Assembly (NCBI GenBank): GCA_965278995.1
Contig: OZ257136.1
Coordinates: 4,650,001-4,714,000 of the forward strand
From: JADJYF01 sp965278995
Lineage (GTDB): Bacteria; Pseudomonadota; Gammaproteobacteria; Ga0077536
Direction of reading: 5' to 3'
Length of the DNA stretch: 64,000 nt
The translations under genes and the position numbers were made by a program. Numbering within the stretch: the stretch's first letter is position 1; each line of letters begins with the position of its first letter. The notes beneath the pieces are model-generated. The model ran no database searches. It was not told where the DNA came from and saw nothing but the letters and a program-made list of their open reading frames with translations. This document shows positions 1 to 7,656 of the stretch, piece by piece.

Positions 1-2
1 CA

Positions 3-1031
3 GTCGCGCGCCAGCATGTGGCGCGCGCCGCGCCGCGCTATCTCATCATCAATGCCGGTAACGCCAACGCCGGCACGGGCACGGCTGGACTCGAGGCTGC
101 AGTTGCCATCTGCGCTGCAGTTGCGGCGAATGCCGGCTGCCTGACCGAGGAAGTACTGCCCTTTTCAACCGGCGTCATTGGCCAGCCGATGAACGCGCCC
201 GCGCTCAGCGCCGCTGTGCCGGCGCTCATTTCGGCGCTCGCTGTCGATGGCTGGGAAACCGCAGCCGCGGCAATTCTGACGACCGATACACGCAGCAAAA
301 TGCGCAGCGTACGAGTCGGCCCGTATACGGTGACCGGGATCACCAAGGGCAGCGGCATGATCAAGCCGGATATGGCGACGATGCTGGCGTATGTCGCTAC
401 CGATGCCGCAGTGGCACCGCGCGCGCTGGCCCAGCTCGCCGCTACGGTCACCGAGCAGAGCTTCAATCGCATCACAGTCGATGGCGATACCTCGACCAAC
501 GACGCGCTGGTGCTGATGGCGACTGGCGGTGCCGGCGGCCCCTGCATCGACAGCGAATCGCATGCTCAGTATGGCGCGTTGTGCGAAGCCGTGGCCGCAG
601 TCTGTCGCGCACTTGCCCAGGACATCATCCGCGATGGCGAAGGAGCGACCAAGTTCATCACCGTGAGCGTCAACGGTGGCAGCACTGAGCGCGATTGTCT
701 CAAAGTCGCTTATGCCGTCGCCGAATCACCGCTGGTCAAGACCGCGCTATTCGCGAGCGACGCGAACTGGGGACGGATCCTGGCTGCAGTCGGTCGCGCC
801 GGTGTCGAGTCGATGCGTATCGAGGATATTGGCATCGCGGTTGGTGGCTACCCGATAGTCGCGGCAGGTGAACCGGTGCCTGGATACGAGGAAGCGCGTG
901 CCGCCGAGATCATGCGTCAGGGTGAAATCGAGATCGCGATCCGCATTGGTCACGGTCCGGCCTCGGTCGACGTGTGGACGTGCGATCTCTCCTACGATTA
1001 CGTTCGTATCAATGGCGAATACCGGAGCTGA
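3..1031 (+). CDS. argJ: ArgJ, glutamate N-acetyltransferase / ornithine acetyltransferase (5' end outside the window)
   Basis: ArgJ moves the acetyl group from N-acetylornithine to glutamate in the cyclic arginine pathway. The reading frame is open to the first base of the window, and in-frame codons before the GTG at 18 still look like family sequence, so the gene starts upstream. Visible marks are NAGNANAGTG near the N-terminal end and KGSGMIKPDMATMLAY around 345-390. In this family the precursor cuts itself between Ala and Thr of ATML, leaving Thr as the new N-terminal nucleophile. The C-terminal end SYDYVRINGEY is characteristic. 342 residues are visible against about 400 for the full protein. 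The next gene overlaps its 3' end by 20 bases, so the two are probably co-transcribed. Confidence 0.96.
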   Translation, partial: VARQHVARAAPRYLIINAGNANAGTGTAGLEAAVAICAAVAANAGCLTEEVLPFSTGVIGQPMNAPALSAAVPALISALAVDGWETAAAAILTTDTRSKMRSVRVGPYTVTGITKGSGMIKPDMATMLAYVATDAAVAPRALAQLAATVTEQSFNRITVDGDTSTNDALVLMATGGAGGPCIDSESHAQYGALCEAVAAVCRALAQDIIRDGEGATKFITVSVNGGSTERDCLKVAYAVAESPLVKTALFASDANWGRILAAVGRAGVESMRIEDIGIAVGGYPIVAAGEPVPGYEEARAAEIMRQGEIEIAIRIGHGPASVDVWTCDLSYDYVRINGEYRS

Positions 1032-2070
1032 ACCCGGCTCGACGTTATCCAGCAGCCCGCTGTGTGTCGTCGCCGCCGTCATCCGACGGGACGACGGCGC
1101 CATCCTGATCAGCTTGCGCGCGGTTGCTGCGCATCAAGGCGGTCTGTGGGAATTTCCCGGCGGGAAACTCGACATCGGCGAGCGCGACATTGACGGCCTC
1201 GCTCGCGAACTCCATGAAGAACTCGGTATCGCGATAACACGCGCCGTGCCTCTGATCAACGTCCTGCATCGCTATCCCGACAAGCTCGTTTCGCTGACCG
1301 TGATGGAAGTGACGCAATGGTCAGGCACGCCGAGTGGGCGCGAAGGCCAGCCTGTCCGCTGGGTACGGCCGGAGGCGTTGTCGACTTACCGCTTTCCCGC
1401 CGCCAATCTGCCCGTCACGGTAGCCGCCAATCTGCCGCGATTCATGATCGCGATGCCGGTGACGGATGCCGGCGAAGCAGCCCTCCTGGCGCGGCTGACA
1501 CAATGGCTGAACGGCGGTGTGCGTTTGGTCCGGTTGACGCTTCCCTCGTTCGACCTCAGGTTCGATATAAGTCGGCGACGACAGGTGGCGCAGGCCGCCG
1601 TCGAACTCTGTCGTGCGCACGGTGCGCGCCTTCTTCTCGACGGTACACCGGAAGAAGCGATCGCGGTGCAGGCGCACGGCGCACATCTGAATGCCGAGCA
1701 ACTGCGGCAATGGTCCGAGCGACCGCTCTCACCTGATTTGCTGCTCAGTACGAGCTGTGCCAACGAGGTTGAACTACAGCAGGCGGAGTCGCTCGGCGTA
1801 GATTTTGTTCTCATCGCACCGGTGAGTCCGTCGTCGCGGCAGTCCGCGAGCCAGATCCCGGCGTGGCAGCGCCTTCAAGCCCTCGTTCAAGGCACACGCC
1901 TGCCGGTATTCGCCGAGGGCGAGCTGCAACCCGCCGATGCCTGCGCTGCGGTGCGTGCAGGGTGCCAGGGCATCAGTTTGAATCGGGCACCATGGGACAA
2001 CGCATTACCGGCGCAGGTAGTGCATCAATCGACGCAAGCATTGCAGGCTGCGGCTTACACCACGCGCTGA
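1012..2070 (+). CDS. Nudix hydrolase (MutT-type) fused to a thiamine phosphate synthase-like domain
   Basis: Protein of 352 residues if it starts at ATG 1012, which lies inside the end of argJ. The Nudix box is complete at residues 51-73 (G, x5, E, x7, REL, x, EE, x, G, I), as in MutT enzymes that clear oxidised dGTP. After about residue 150 comes a TIM-barrel-like half with weak ThiE features: LLLDGTPEEA, GAHLNAEQL and DFVLIAPVSPS. This fused arrangement is common in gammaproteobacteria. Whether the ThiE-like half still makes thiamine phosphate is unknown. It may be a remnant, because the usual ThiE phosphate-binding segments are hard to see. The frame is open further upstream, but that stretch is antisense-like filler over argJ. 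Confidence 0.9.
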   Translation: MANTGAEPGSTLSSSPLCVVAAVIRRDDGAILISLRAVAAHQGGLWEFPGGKLDIGERDIDGLARELHEELGIAITRAVPLINVLHRYPDKLVSLTVMEVTQWSGTPSGREGQPVRWVRPEALSTYRFPAANLPVTVAANLPRFMIAMPVTDAGEAALLARLTQWLNGGVRLVRLTLPSFDLRFDISRRRQVAQAAVELCRAHGARLLLDGTPEEAIAVQAHGAHLNAEQLRQWSERPLSPDLLLSTSCANEVELQQAESLGVDFVLIAPVSPSSRQSASQIPAWQRLQALVQGTRLPVFAEGELQPADACAAVRAGCQGISLNRAPWDNALPAQVVHQSTQALQAAAYTTR

Positions 2071-2089
2071 GCGCTGCGGTAGATGGAGG

Positions 2090-2905
2090 TCACAAGCCGC
2101 AACATTGCAGTTCGAAGCGGATATCGTCCTGTGACTGTATCGGGCGGCTGCCGGTCTGGCGCTGCGAATAGAAGCGCACGGTAAAGCGGTGTTTGCCACC
2201 GCTGATTTCCGGGAAGACGTCGGCAGCGAATGGCATCACCACGCGAACGACCTGAATGGTGGTGCCACTATCGAGCTGCTGCTGATAGAAACCGCTGGAG
2301 GCCGTGACCTGACGTGGATTGCTGCTTTCCCGGATCAATCGCAGGATGGTGCGGGTCGCGCGCTCGACCGCGCGCAGATCCAGCATCCAGTTCTGCATGT
2401 GCGCGGAGCGCAGAGCAGGGTCGCTGTTCAGCCAAAAATGCAGTGCCGGGACATCGAAGCTACAGGTTCCGCCTGGAATACTCAGGCGCTGGCGAACCTG
2501 ATTGGCGAGTTCGTCGGTGCGTAACCGCGTTCCCGGTTGGAATTCCGGCGCCTTGATCTGAGCGAGCACTTCGTTGATGGCGCCGATAGTGTGATCGAGC
2601 GCCGCAGGATTGACCCCGGGGTTGTTACGCAGCGCATTGAACATCGAGGCGTTGCGCTCGAGTTCCTTGATCATTTCACCTTTGATGTCGGTACGTACCA
2701 GAAAATCGCTGACTTCCAACATGCGGCTCAAGGCTGCACGGGCGTCCCATTCTGTCCCGCCCTGAATGCCGGCATCGATGCCAGTAAACAGATGTTCGAG
2801 GCGCAGGCAGTTGCGAATGCGTTCGTTGAGCGGCTGTTCGTAGACCACTGGCGGACCCGTATCGGCAAACAGGCTGGTCTGGTGGCCAGCGCGCTCCGCG
2901 CTCAT
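2090..2905 (-). CDS. zapD: ZapD, FtsZ-bundling cell division protein
   Basis: ZapD (YacF) binds FtsZ and cross-links protofilaments in the cytoplasmic Z-ring. The family opening YEQPLNERIRNCLRLEHLF is present at about residues 22-40, and the rest of the 271-residue protein is consistent with the alpha-helical/beta fold. I chose ATG 2905, preceded by GGCGAG. The frame stays open to 3010, but that would run into coaE and add non-family sequence. The gene follows coaE on the same strand, the usual gammaproteobacterial order. The small zinc protein gene yacG that often comes next is not present; the next gene downstream is convergent. Confidence 0.9.
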   Translation of the reverse strand: MSAERAGHQTSLFADTGPPVVYEQPLNERIRNCLRLEHLFTGIDAGIQGGTEWDARAALSRMLEVSDFLVRTDIKGEMIKELERNASMFNALRNNPGVNPAALDHTIGAINEVLAQIKAPEFQPGTRLRTDELANQVRQRLSIPGGTCSFDVPALHFWLNSDPALRSAHMQNWMLDLRAVERATRTILRLIRESSNPRQVTASSGFYQQQLDSGTTIQVVRVVMPFAADVFPEISGGKHRFTVRFYSQRQTGSRPIQSQDDIRFELQCCGL

Positions 2906-2963
2906 TGCAGCTCGCCACCGCCGCTGCGCGGCAATTGACTGAAGAAATGTCGGGTCGGGACCG

Positions 2964-3578
2964 TCACGATACTGCTGCAGCCAGTTCCAGATAACGATGA
3001 TGAAGTTCATCGACGCGCTCGGCCAGGGTCGCGGCGTCGCCGTCGTTCAAGATGATGTCGTCGGCGAGCGCGCGTCGCTGATCGCGCGTCGCTTGTGTGC
3101 GCATGATTGCCATCACCTCGGGCTCTGTCAAATGATCGCGAGCGACGACGCGCGCAAGTTGCAGTTCCTCCGGGCAATCGACGAGCAGCACCCGCGAGAG
3201 ATAATCCCGTCGACCGCCCTCGACCAGCAATGGAATGCCGACCAGACAATAGGGTCCGTGAGCCGCAGCAATATGGGCGCGCATCCGTTCACCAATCAGG
3301 GGATGCAGGATCGTTTCGAGCTGGCGGCGTCGGGTCTCGTCGGCGAACACCAGCCGCCGCAGCGCGGCCCGATCGAGCGCTCCGCCGGGTTCGAGGATGG
3401 TTTGCCCGAAAGCGGCGACGACGTCGGCCAGTCCACGTTGGCCTGGCTCAACGACTTCGCGGGCAACGATATCGGCATCGATGACGACGATGCCATGACG
3501 CTCGGCGAAAGTCCGACACACCAGGCTTTTGCCCGAGCCGATGCCGCCGGTCACGCCAATCACAAGTGGTGCGGTCAC
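2964..3578 (-). CDS. coaE: Dephospho-CoA kinase
   Basis: CoaE phosphorylates the 3'-hydroxyl of dephospho-CoA, the last step of coenzyme A synthesis. The P-loop GGIGSGKS sits at residues 11-18, followed by DADIVAREVVEPG, and the C-terminal part has the typical RARDH-like stretch (RVVARDHL). The 204-residue length is normal. I take GTG at 3578 as the start: it overlaps the pilD stop as GTGA, a standard coupling arrangement. The open frame continues upstream across pilD, but that part has no family similarity and is a shadow. The pilD-coaE-zapD order is conserved in many gammaproteobacteria. Confidence 0.95.
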   Translation of the reverse strand: MTAPLVIGVTGGIGSGKSLVCRTFAERHGIVVIDADIVAREVVEPGQRGLADVVAAFGQTILEPGGALDRAALRRLVFADETRRRQLETILHPLIGERMRAHIAAAHGPYCLVGIPLLVEGGRRDYLSRVLLVDCPEELQLARVVARDHLTEPEVMAIMRTQATRDQRRALADDIILNDGDAATLAERVDELHHRYLELAAAVS

Positions 3579-4474
3579 AAGGATGGACCGCTCTGGAACA
3601 GTGCCATGACGGGTTCGCGCCAGAACATCGCGATGATTCCGGCGCCGGCGAGATAGGGTCCGAAAGGTATCGGTACCTCGCGCTTGACCCGTCCGCCGAC
3701 CATCAGGAGCAGTCCGGTCACTGCGCCGACGACTGAGGAAAGTAAAATGACTGCCGGCAACGCCTGCCAGCCGAGCCACGCGCCGAGCGCTGCCAGCAGC
3801 TTGAAATCGCCGTATCCCATGCCTTCCTTGCCGGTCACAAGCTTGAACAGCCAGTAGATGGACCACAGACTCAGATAGCCGAGCAGGGCGCCGATCAACG
3901 CGGTTTCGAGGTCGTGTGGCAGCACGCCGGCCAGGCTGAGCACAAGCCCTGACCACAGCAACGGCTGCGTGATGCTGTCCGGCAGGAGCTTGGTGTCGTA
4001 GTCGATCAGTGCCAGCGCCAACAGCGACCACACGTAGCTGGACGCAGCAAGCGCCATCAGCATGCGCGCGCCATCAAGCACGCCAGTGGATGCCGCGAAA
4101 TGCCAGGCGGCGTAGCCACCTGCGAGTCCGGCCAGCAGTTCAACCAGCGGATAGCGCAGCGAGATGGCGACTGCGCAGTGCCGGCATTTGCCGGCCAGCG
4201 CGATGTAGCTCAACAGCGGGATGTTGTCGAGCGCGCTGAGCTGCGTGCCGCAATGTGGGCAGCGTGAACGCGGCCGGGCCAGACTGATCGCCGGCGTTGG
4301 CGGCGCTGTGCTGCCGAGCAGGGCATGACAGTCGCCGAGCCACTCCTGTTCCATCATCAGCGGCAGACGATGGACGACGACGTTCAGGAAGCTGCCGATC
4401 ATCAGGCCGAACACGGCCATCGCGGCGACGAAGAGGTCGGGATCGAGCACACCAAGCATGACCGCGAGATCCAT
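3575..4474 (-). CDS. pilD: PilD, type IV prepilin leader peptidase / N-methyltransferase
   Basis: Inner-membrane aspartyl protease that cuts prepilins after the conserved Gly and methylates the new N-terminal Phe. The 299-residue protein opens with a membrane segment (residues 14-35), then GSFLNVVVHRLP. The cytoplasmic loop carries two Cys pairs, C72-x2-C75 and C97-x2-C100, as in full-length bifunctional PilD. The aspartate motifs are LIDYDTKLLPD (D158/D160) and GYGDFK (D223), the residues expected for catalysis. It follows pilC by 102 bases and overlaps coaE by 4. Its natural substrate, the prepilin, is encoded in the same window at 22869. Confidence 0.96.
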   Translation of the reverse strand: MDLAVMLGVLDPDLFVAAMAVFGLMIGSFLNVVVHRLPLMMEQEWLGDCHALLGSTAPPTPAISLARPRSRCPHCGTQLSALDNIPLLSYIALAGKCRHCAVAISLRYPLVELLAGLAGGYAAWHFAASTGVLDGARMLMALAASSYVWSLLALALIDYDTKLLPDSITQPLLWSGLVLSLAGVLPHDLETALIGALLGYLSLWSIYWLFKLVTGKEGMGYGDFKLLAALGAWLGWQALPAVILLSSVVGAVTGLLLMVGGRVKREVPIPFGPYLAGAGIIAMFWREPVMALFQSGPSL

Positions 4475-4576
4475 GATTCAGGTCAGGAGTCGGCCCGGGG
4501 CACCTGTCGCAGCCTGACTGGCAAGCGGGTGCGCCCCGGAGTCGAGAGCGCGAGTTGGGCGCGTATCAGCGAGCTG

Positions 4577-5800
4577 CTAGACCACCTGGCCCATTTTGAA
4601 TATCGGTAGATACATGGCGACGACCAGGCCGCCGATGATGACGCCGAGCACCGCCATGATAATCGGCTCCAGAAGGCTGGTCAGCGAATCGACAGCATCG
4701 TCGACTTCCTGTTCGTACCAGTCGGCGACTTTGGACAGCATCGAATCCAGCGCGCCGGATTCCTCGCCGATGGCGACCATCTGTATGACCATGTTCGGAA
4801 ACACGTCGACATCGCGCATTGCCGCCTGCATCTGCGTGCCGGTGGCGATTTCATCGCGCATTTTCATGACCGCTTCGTAGTAGACGATATTACCGCAGGC
4901 CCCGGCCACCGAGGTCATTGCCTCGACCAGCGGCGTGCCGGCAGCGAACATCGTCGACAGCGTCCGCGCAAAACGCGCGATGGCCGATTTGTTCAGGATG
5001 TCACCAAGTACCGGGATCTTGAGCAACAGCCGATCAACGAAGTGGGCGAACTTCACCGAGCGTTTCATCGTCTGCATGATGCCGATGACGACGCCGACAA
5101 TGCCGCCGATCAGCACATACCAGTATTCCTGGAACCACTTCGACATATTGATGACGAGCTGGGTGAGTGCCGGCAGATCGGCACCGAAACCTGAGAAAAG
5201 ATCCTGGAACTGCGGAATGACGAAAATCATCAGGATGCAGGTAATCACGAAAGCAACGACGACAACGGCTATCGGGTAGAACATCGCGCCCTTGATCTTC
5301 GATTTCAGGGCTTCGGTCTTCTCCATGTACGTCGCGAGTTTGTGCAGAATATCCTCGAGGATGCCGGCTTGTTCGCCAGCGACGACGAGGTTCACGTAGA
5401 GTTCGTTGAATTGCTGTGGATGCTTGCCGAGAGCCTCGTTCAATGAGCCGCCGGCTTCGACGTCGGACTTGATGCTCATGATGAGATCCTGCATCGCCTT
5501 GTTTTCGTGGCCGCGCCCGACGATTTCAAACGACTGCACAAGCGGCACGCCGGACGACATCATGGTCGCCAGCTGGCGGCTGAACACGGTGATGTCCTTG
5601 GTCGTGATCTTGCCGCCGCCGCCGCCCAGCAGCGGTTTGGATTTCTTCTTGACCTTGAGCGGGTTGACGCCCTGACGACGGAGCTGGGCCTTGATCAGGG
5701 CGTCGTTCTGCCCTGACATTTCGCCTTTGACCCGTTTGCCGTGTTTGTCGACGCCTTCCCAGACGAACATGCTCGCCTTGGCTGCAGCTGCTTGGGCCAT
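4577..5800 (-). CDS. pilC: PilC, type IV pilus inner-membrane platform protein
   Basis: GspF/PilC-family polytopic protein of 407 residues that forms the inner-membrane platform on which PilB drives pilus extension. Two repeated cytoplasmic domains (about 75-170 and 280-375) are separated by membrane segments near 175-200 (IAVVVVAFVITCILMIFVIP) and 225-245, with a third at the C-terminal end (IIMAVLGVIIGGLVVAMYLP). Family motifs include FSRQLATMMSSGVPLVQS and FARTLSTMFAAGTPLVEA, one per repeat. It starts 3 bases after the pilB stop, so pilB and pilC are co-transcribed. Confidence 0.96.
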   Translation of the reverse strand: MAQAAAAKASMFVWEGVDKHGKRVKGEMSGQNDALIKAQLRRQGVNPLKVKKKSKPLLGGGGGKITTKDITVFSRQLATMMSSGVPLVQSFEIVGRGHENKAMQDLIMSIKSDVEAGGSLNEALGKHPQQFNELYVNLVVAGEQAGILEDILHKLATYMEKTEALKSKIKGAMFYPIAVVVVAFVITCILMIFVIPQFQDLFSGFGADLPALTQLVINMSKWFQEYWYVLIGGIVGVVIGIMQTMKRSVKFAHFVDRLLLKIPVLGDILNKSAIARFARTLSTMFAAGTPLVEAMTSVAGACGNIVYYEAVMKMRDEIATGTQMQAAMRDVDVFPNMVIQMVAIGEESGALDSMLSKVADWYEQEVDDAVDSLTSLLEPIIMAVLGVIIGGLVVAMYLPIFKMGQVV

Positions 5801-5803
5801 GAC

Positions 5804-7525
5804 TTACTCCACCGTCACTCGGTTGACTTCGGCGAGGCTGGTGACACCCGCCCGCACTTTGGACAGACCCGAGGTGCGGATGTCCCAGATACCTTCGTCG
5901 CGAGCCTGGTCGGCCAGCTCCACGGCATTGGCGCCTTCGATGATGAGCCGTTTCATCGCATCGGAAATTGCCATCACCTGATAAATGCCTGCGCGCCCTT
6001 TATAGCCACTTGGGCAATCGTTGCCGCCATTGCCCGGCCCGAATACGCTGATCCCGGCTTCGACCCATTCCTTGGGAAAGCCTTCCTGGAGCAGGGCTTC
6101 CGGTGGCATGTCGAGCCGCACCTTGTATTCCGGGTGCAGGCGGCGGCACAGTCGCTGACCGGTGATGAGATTGATGGTGGTGGCGACCGCAAATGCCTGA
6201 ATACCCATGTCCTGCAATCGCGTCAGCGTCTGCGGGCCGTCGTTGGTATGCAGAGTCGACATCACCATATGGCCCGTCTGTGCGGCTTTGACCGCAATCG
6301 AACCGGTTTCGTAATCGCGGATTTCGCCGACCAGAATGATGTCCGGATCCTGGCGCAGGAACGCTTTCAGCGCTTTCGGGAACGTCATGCCGGTACGTTC
6401 ATCGACCTGCACCTGGTTGACGCCCGGCAGGTTGATTTCAACCGGATCTTCCGCCGTCGAAATATTGACGTCTTCCTGGTTGAGGATGTTGATCCCGGTA
6501 TACAGCGAGACTGTCTTACCGCTGCCGGTCGGGCCGGTCACCAGGAACATGCCGTAAGGCTTGATCAGGTTCTTCATGAACAGCGATTTCTGGAAATCCT
6601 CGTAGCCGAGCTGATCGATCTGCAGCTTGGCGGCGTCGGAATCGAGGATACGCAGTACCGCTTTCTCGCCGAACAGCGTCGGGCAGGTATTGACGCGGAA
6701 ATCGATCGCCTTGGTCTTCGACAGTTTCAGTTTGATGCGGCCATCCTGTGGCACGCGACGCTCTGAGACATCGAGGCGTGACATGACTTTGATACGAGCC
6801 GCTATCTTGCCGGCCAGCGCCAGCGGCGGGCGCGAGACTTCCTGCAGCACGCCGTCGATGCGGAAACGCACGCGATAGATTTTTTCGTACGGCTCGAAAT
6901 GAAGGTCGGATGCGCCACGCTTGATCGCGTCGAGCAGGCATTTGTTGACGAAACGTACGACCGGCGCGTCGTCGATATCCGCGTCGTTCGACGTATCCGG
7001 CTGGTCGCTGCCGACTTCGACGTCGTCGAAATCCTCGAGATCGGAATCTTCCATCGCGCCGAGACCGCCTTCGGAAGCCTCCAGCGCCTTGTCGATGACC
7101 TTTGCCAGCTTGTCCCACTCGACCACGATGGCTTCGGTGGTCCCGCCACCGATGTTGAACTTGATTTCGTCGAGTGCCTGCAGGTTGGTCGGGTCAGCCA
7201 TCGCGATAAAGACGCGAGTGCCGCGCTTGTACAACGGCAGAGCCGAGTGCTTCTGGATGAGATCGCGACTGACGAGTTTGACGGTGTCGTTATCGACTTC
7301 GATGATCTCGATGTCGAGCAGCGGGACGCCGAATTCGGACGACGCCGCGTGGGCTATGGCTTTGCTCGGAACGAGGCCGCTTTCGACCAGGAATTTGACG
7401 AACGGGACTTTCTTCGCCAGCGCATCCTGGAATGCCTGCCCGGCGGCATCTTCCGCCAGTAGTCCATCCGCTATCAGTCTGCGTGCCAGGCCGCCCAAGG
7501 GGACCCGGTTCGTCGATACGGCCAT
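5804..7525 (-). CDS. pilB: PilB, type IV pilus extension ATPase
   Basis: Hexameric cytoplasmic motor that powers pilus assembly. The 573-residue protein has an N-terminal MshEN-type region (about 10-150), an Asp/Glu-rich linker (158-186), and the GspE core. Walker A is GPTGSGKT at 331-338, Walker B DPDIILVGE at 393-401, and the His box TLHTND at 424-429. Only one Cys remains at each place where a CxxC pair of the zinc-binding tetracysteine motif is usual: C460 in RLCRRLHPEY and C504 in NDCPSGYKG. It heads the pilBCD-coaE-zapD run. A 15-base palindrome lies just before its start. Confidence 0.96.
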   Translation of the reverse strand: MAVSTNRVPLGGLARRLIADGLLAEDAAGQAFQDALAKKVPFVKFLVESGLVPSKAIAHAASSEFGVPLLDIEIIEVDNDTVKLVSRDLIQKHSALPLYKRGTRVFIAMADPTNLQALDEIKFNIGGGTTEAIVVEWDKLAKVIDKALEASEGGLGAMEDSDLEDFDDVEVGSDQPDTSNDADIDDAPVVRFVNKCLLDAIKRGASDLHFEPYEKIYRVRFRIDGVLQEVSRPPLALAGKIAARIKVMSRLDVSERRVPQDGRIKLKLSKTKAIDFRVNTCPTLFGEKAVLRILDSDAAKLQIDQLGYEDFQKSLFMKNLIKPYGMFLVTGPTGSGKTVSLYTGINILNQEDVNISTAEDPVEINLPGVNQVQVDERTGMTFPKALKAFLRQDPDIILVGEIRDYETGSIAVKAAQTGHMVMSTLHTNDGPQTLTRLQDMGIQAFAVATTINLITGQRLCRRLHPEYKVRLDMPPEALLQEGFPKEWVEAGISVFGPGNGGNDCPSGYKGRAGIYQVMAISDAMKRLIIEGANAVELADQARDEGIWDIRTSGLSKVRAGVTSLAEVNRVTVE

Positions 7526-7532
7526 GTCTCAC

Positions 7533-7547
7533 TCAACTGCCAGTTGA
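7533..7547 (-). promoter_or_regulatory. 15-bp palindrome just upstream of pilB
   Basis: TCAACTGCCAGTTGA is a perfect inverted repeat of 7 bases around one central base. It lies 8-22 bases before the pilB ATG (7525) in the only gap in front of the pilus operon. It could be an operator or a small mRNA hairpin near the ribosome binding site. The symmetry is seen directly; the function is a guess. Confidence 0.35.
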
Positions 7548-7587
7548 ATCCACACAAAATGGTAGATTAACCGCTGGTAAATAGCTA

Positions 7588-7614
7588 CCGGGCCGACAGA
7601 TTTCGTCGGCCCGG
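7588..7614 (-). terminator. Hairpin downstream of clpB, possible terminator
   Basis: Perfect 10-bp stem (CCGGGCCGAC / GTCGGCCCGG) with a 7-base loop, 43 bases past the clpB stop. Read on the minus strand it is followed by TAGCTATTTACC, a poor U-tract, so termination may be partial. It separates clpB from pilB. Confidence 0.55.
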
Positions 7615-7656
7615 GATGAACTGTAGCGGCCGCTCCCGATCCGCCCTGAAGGGTTA

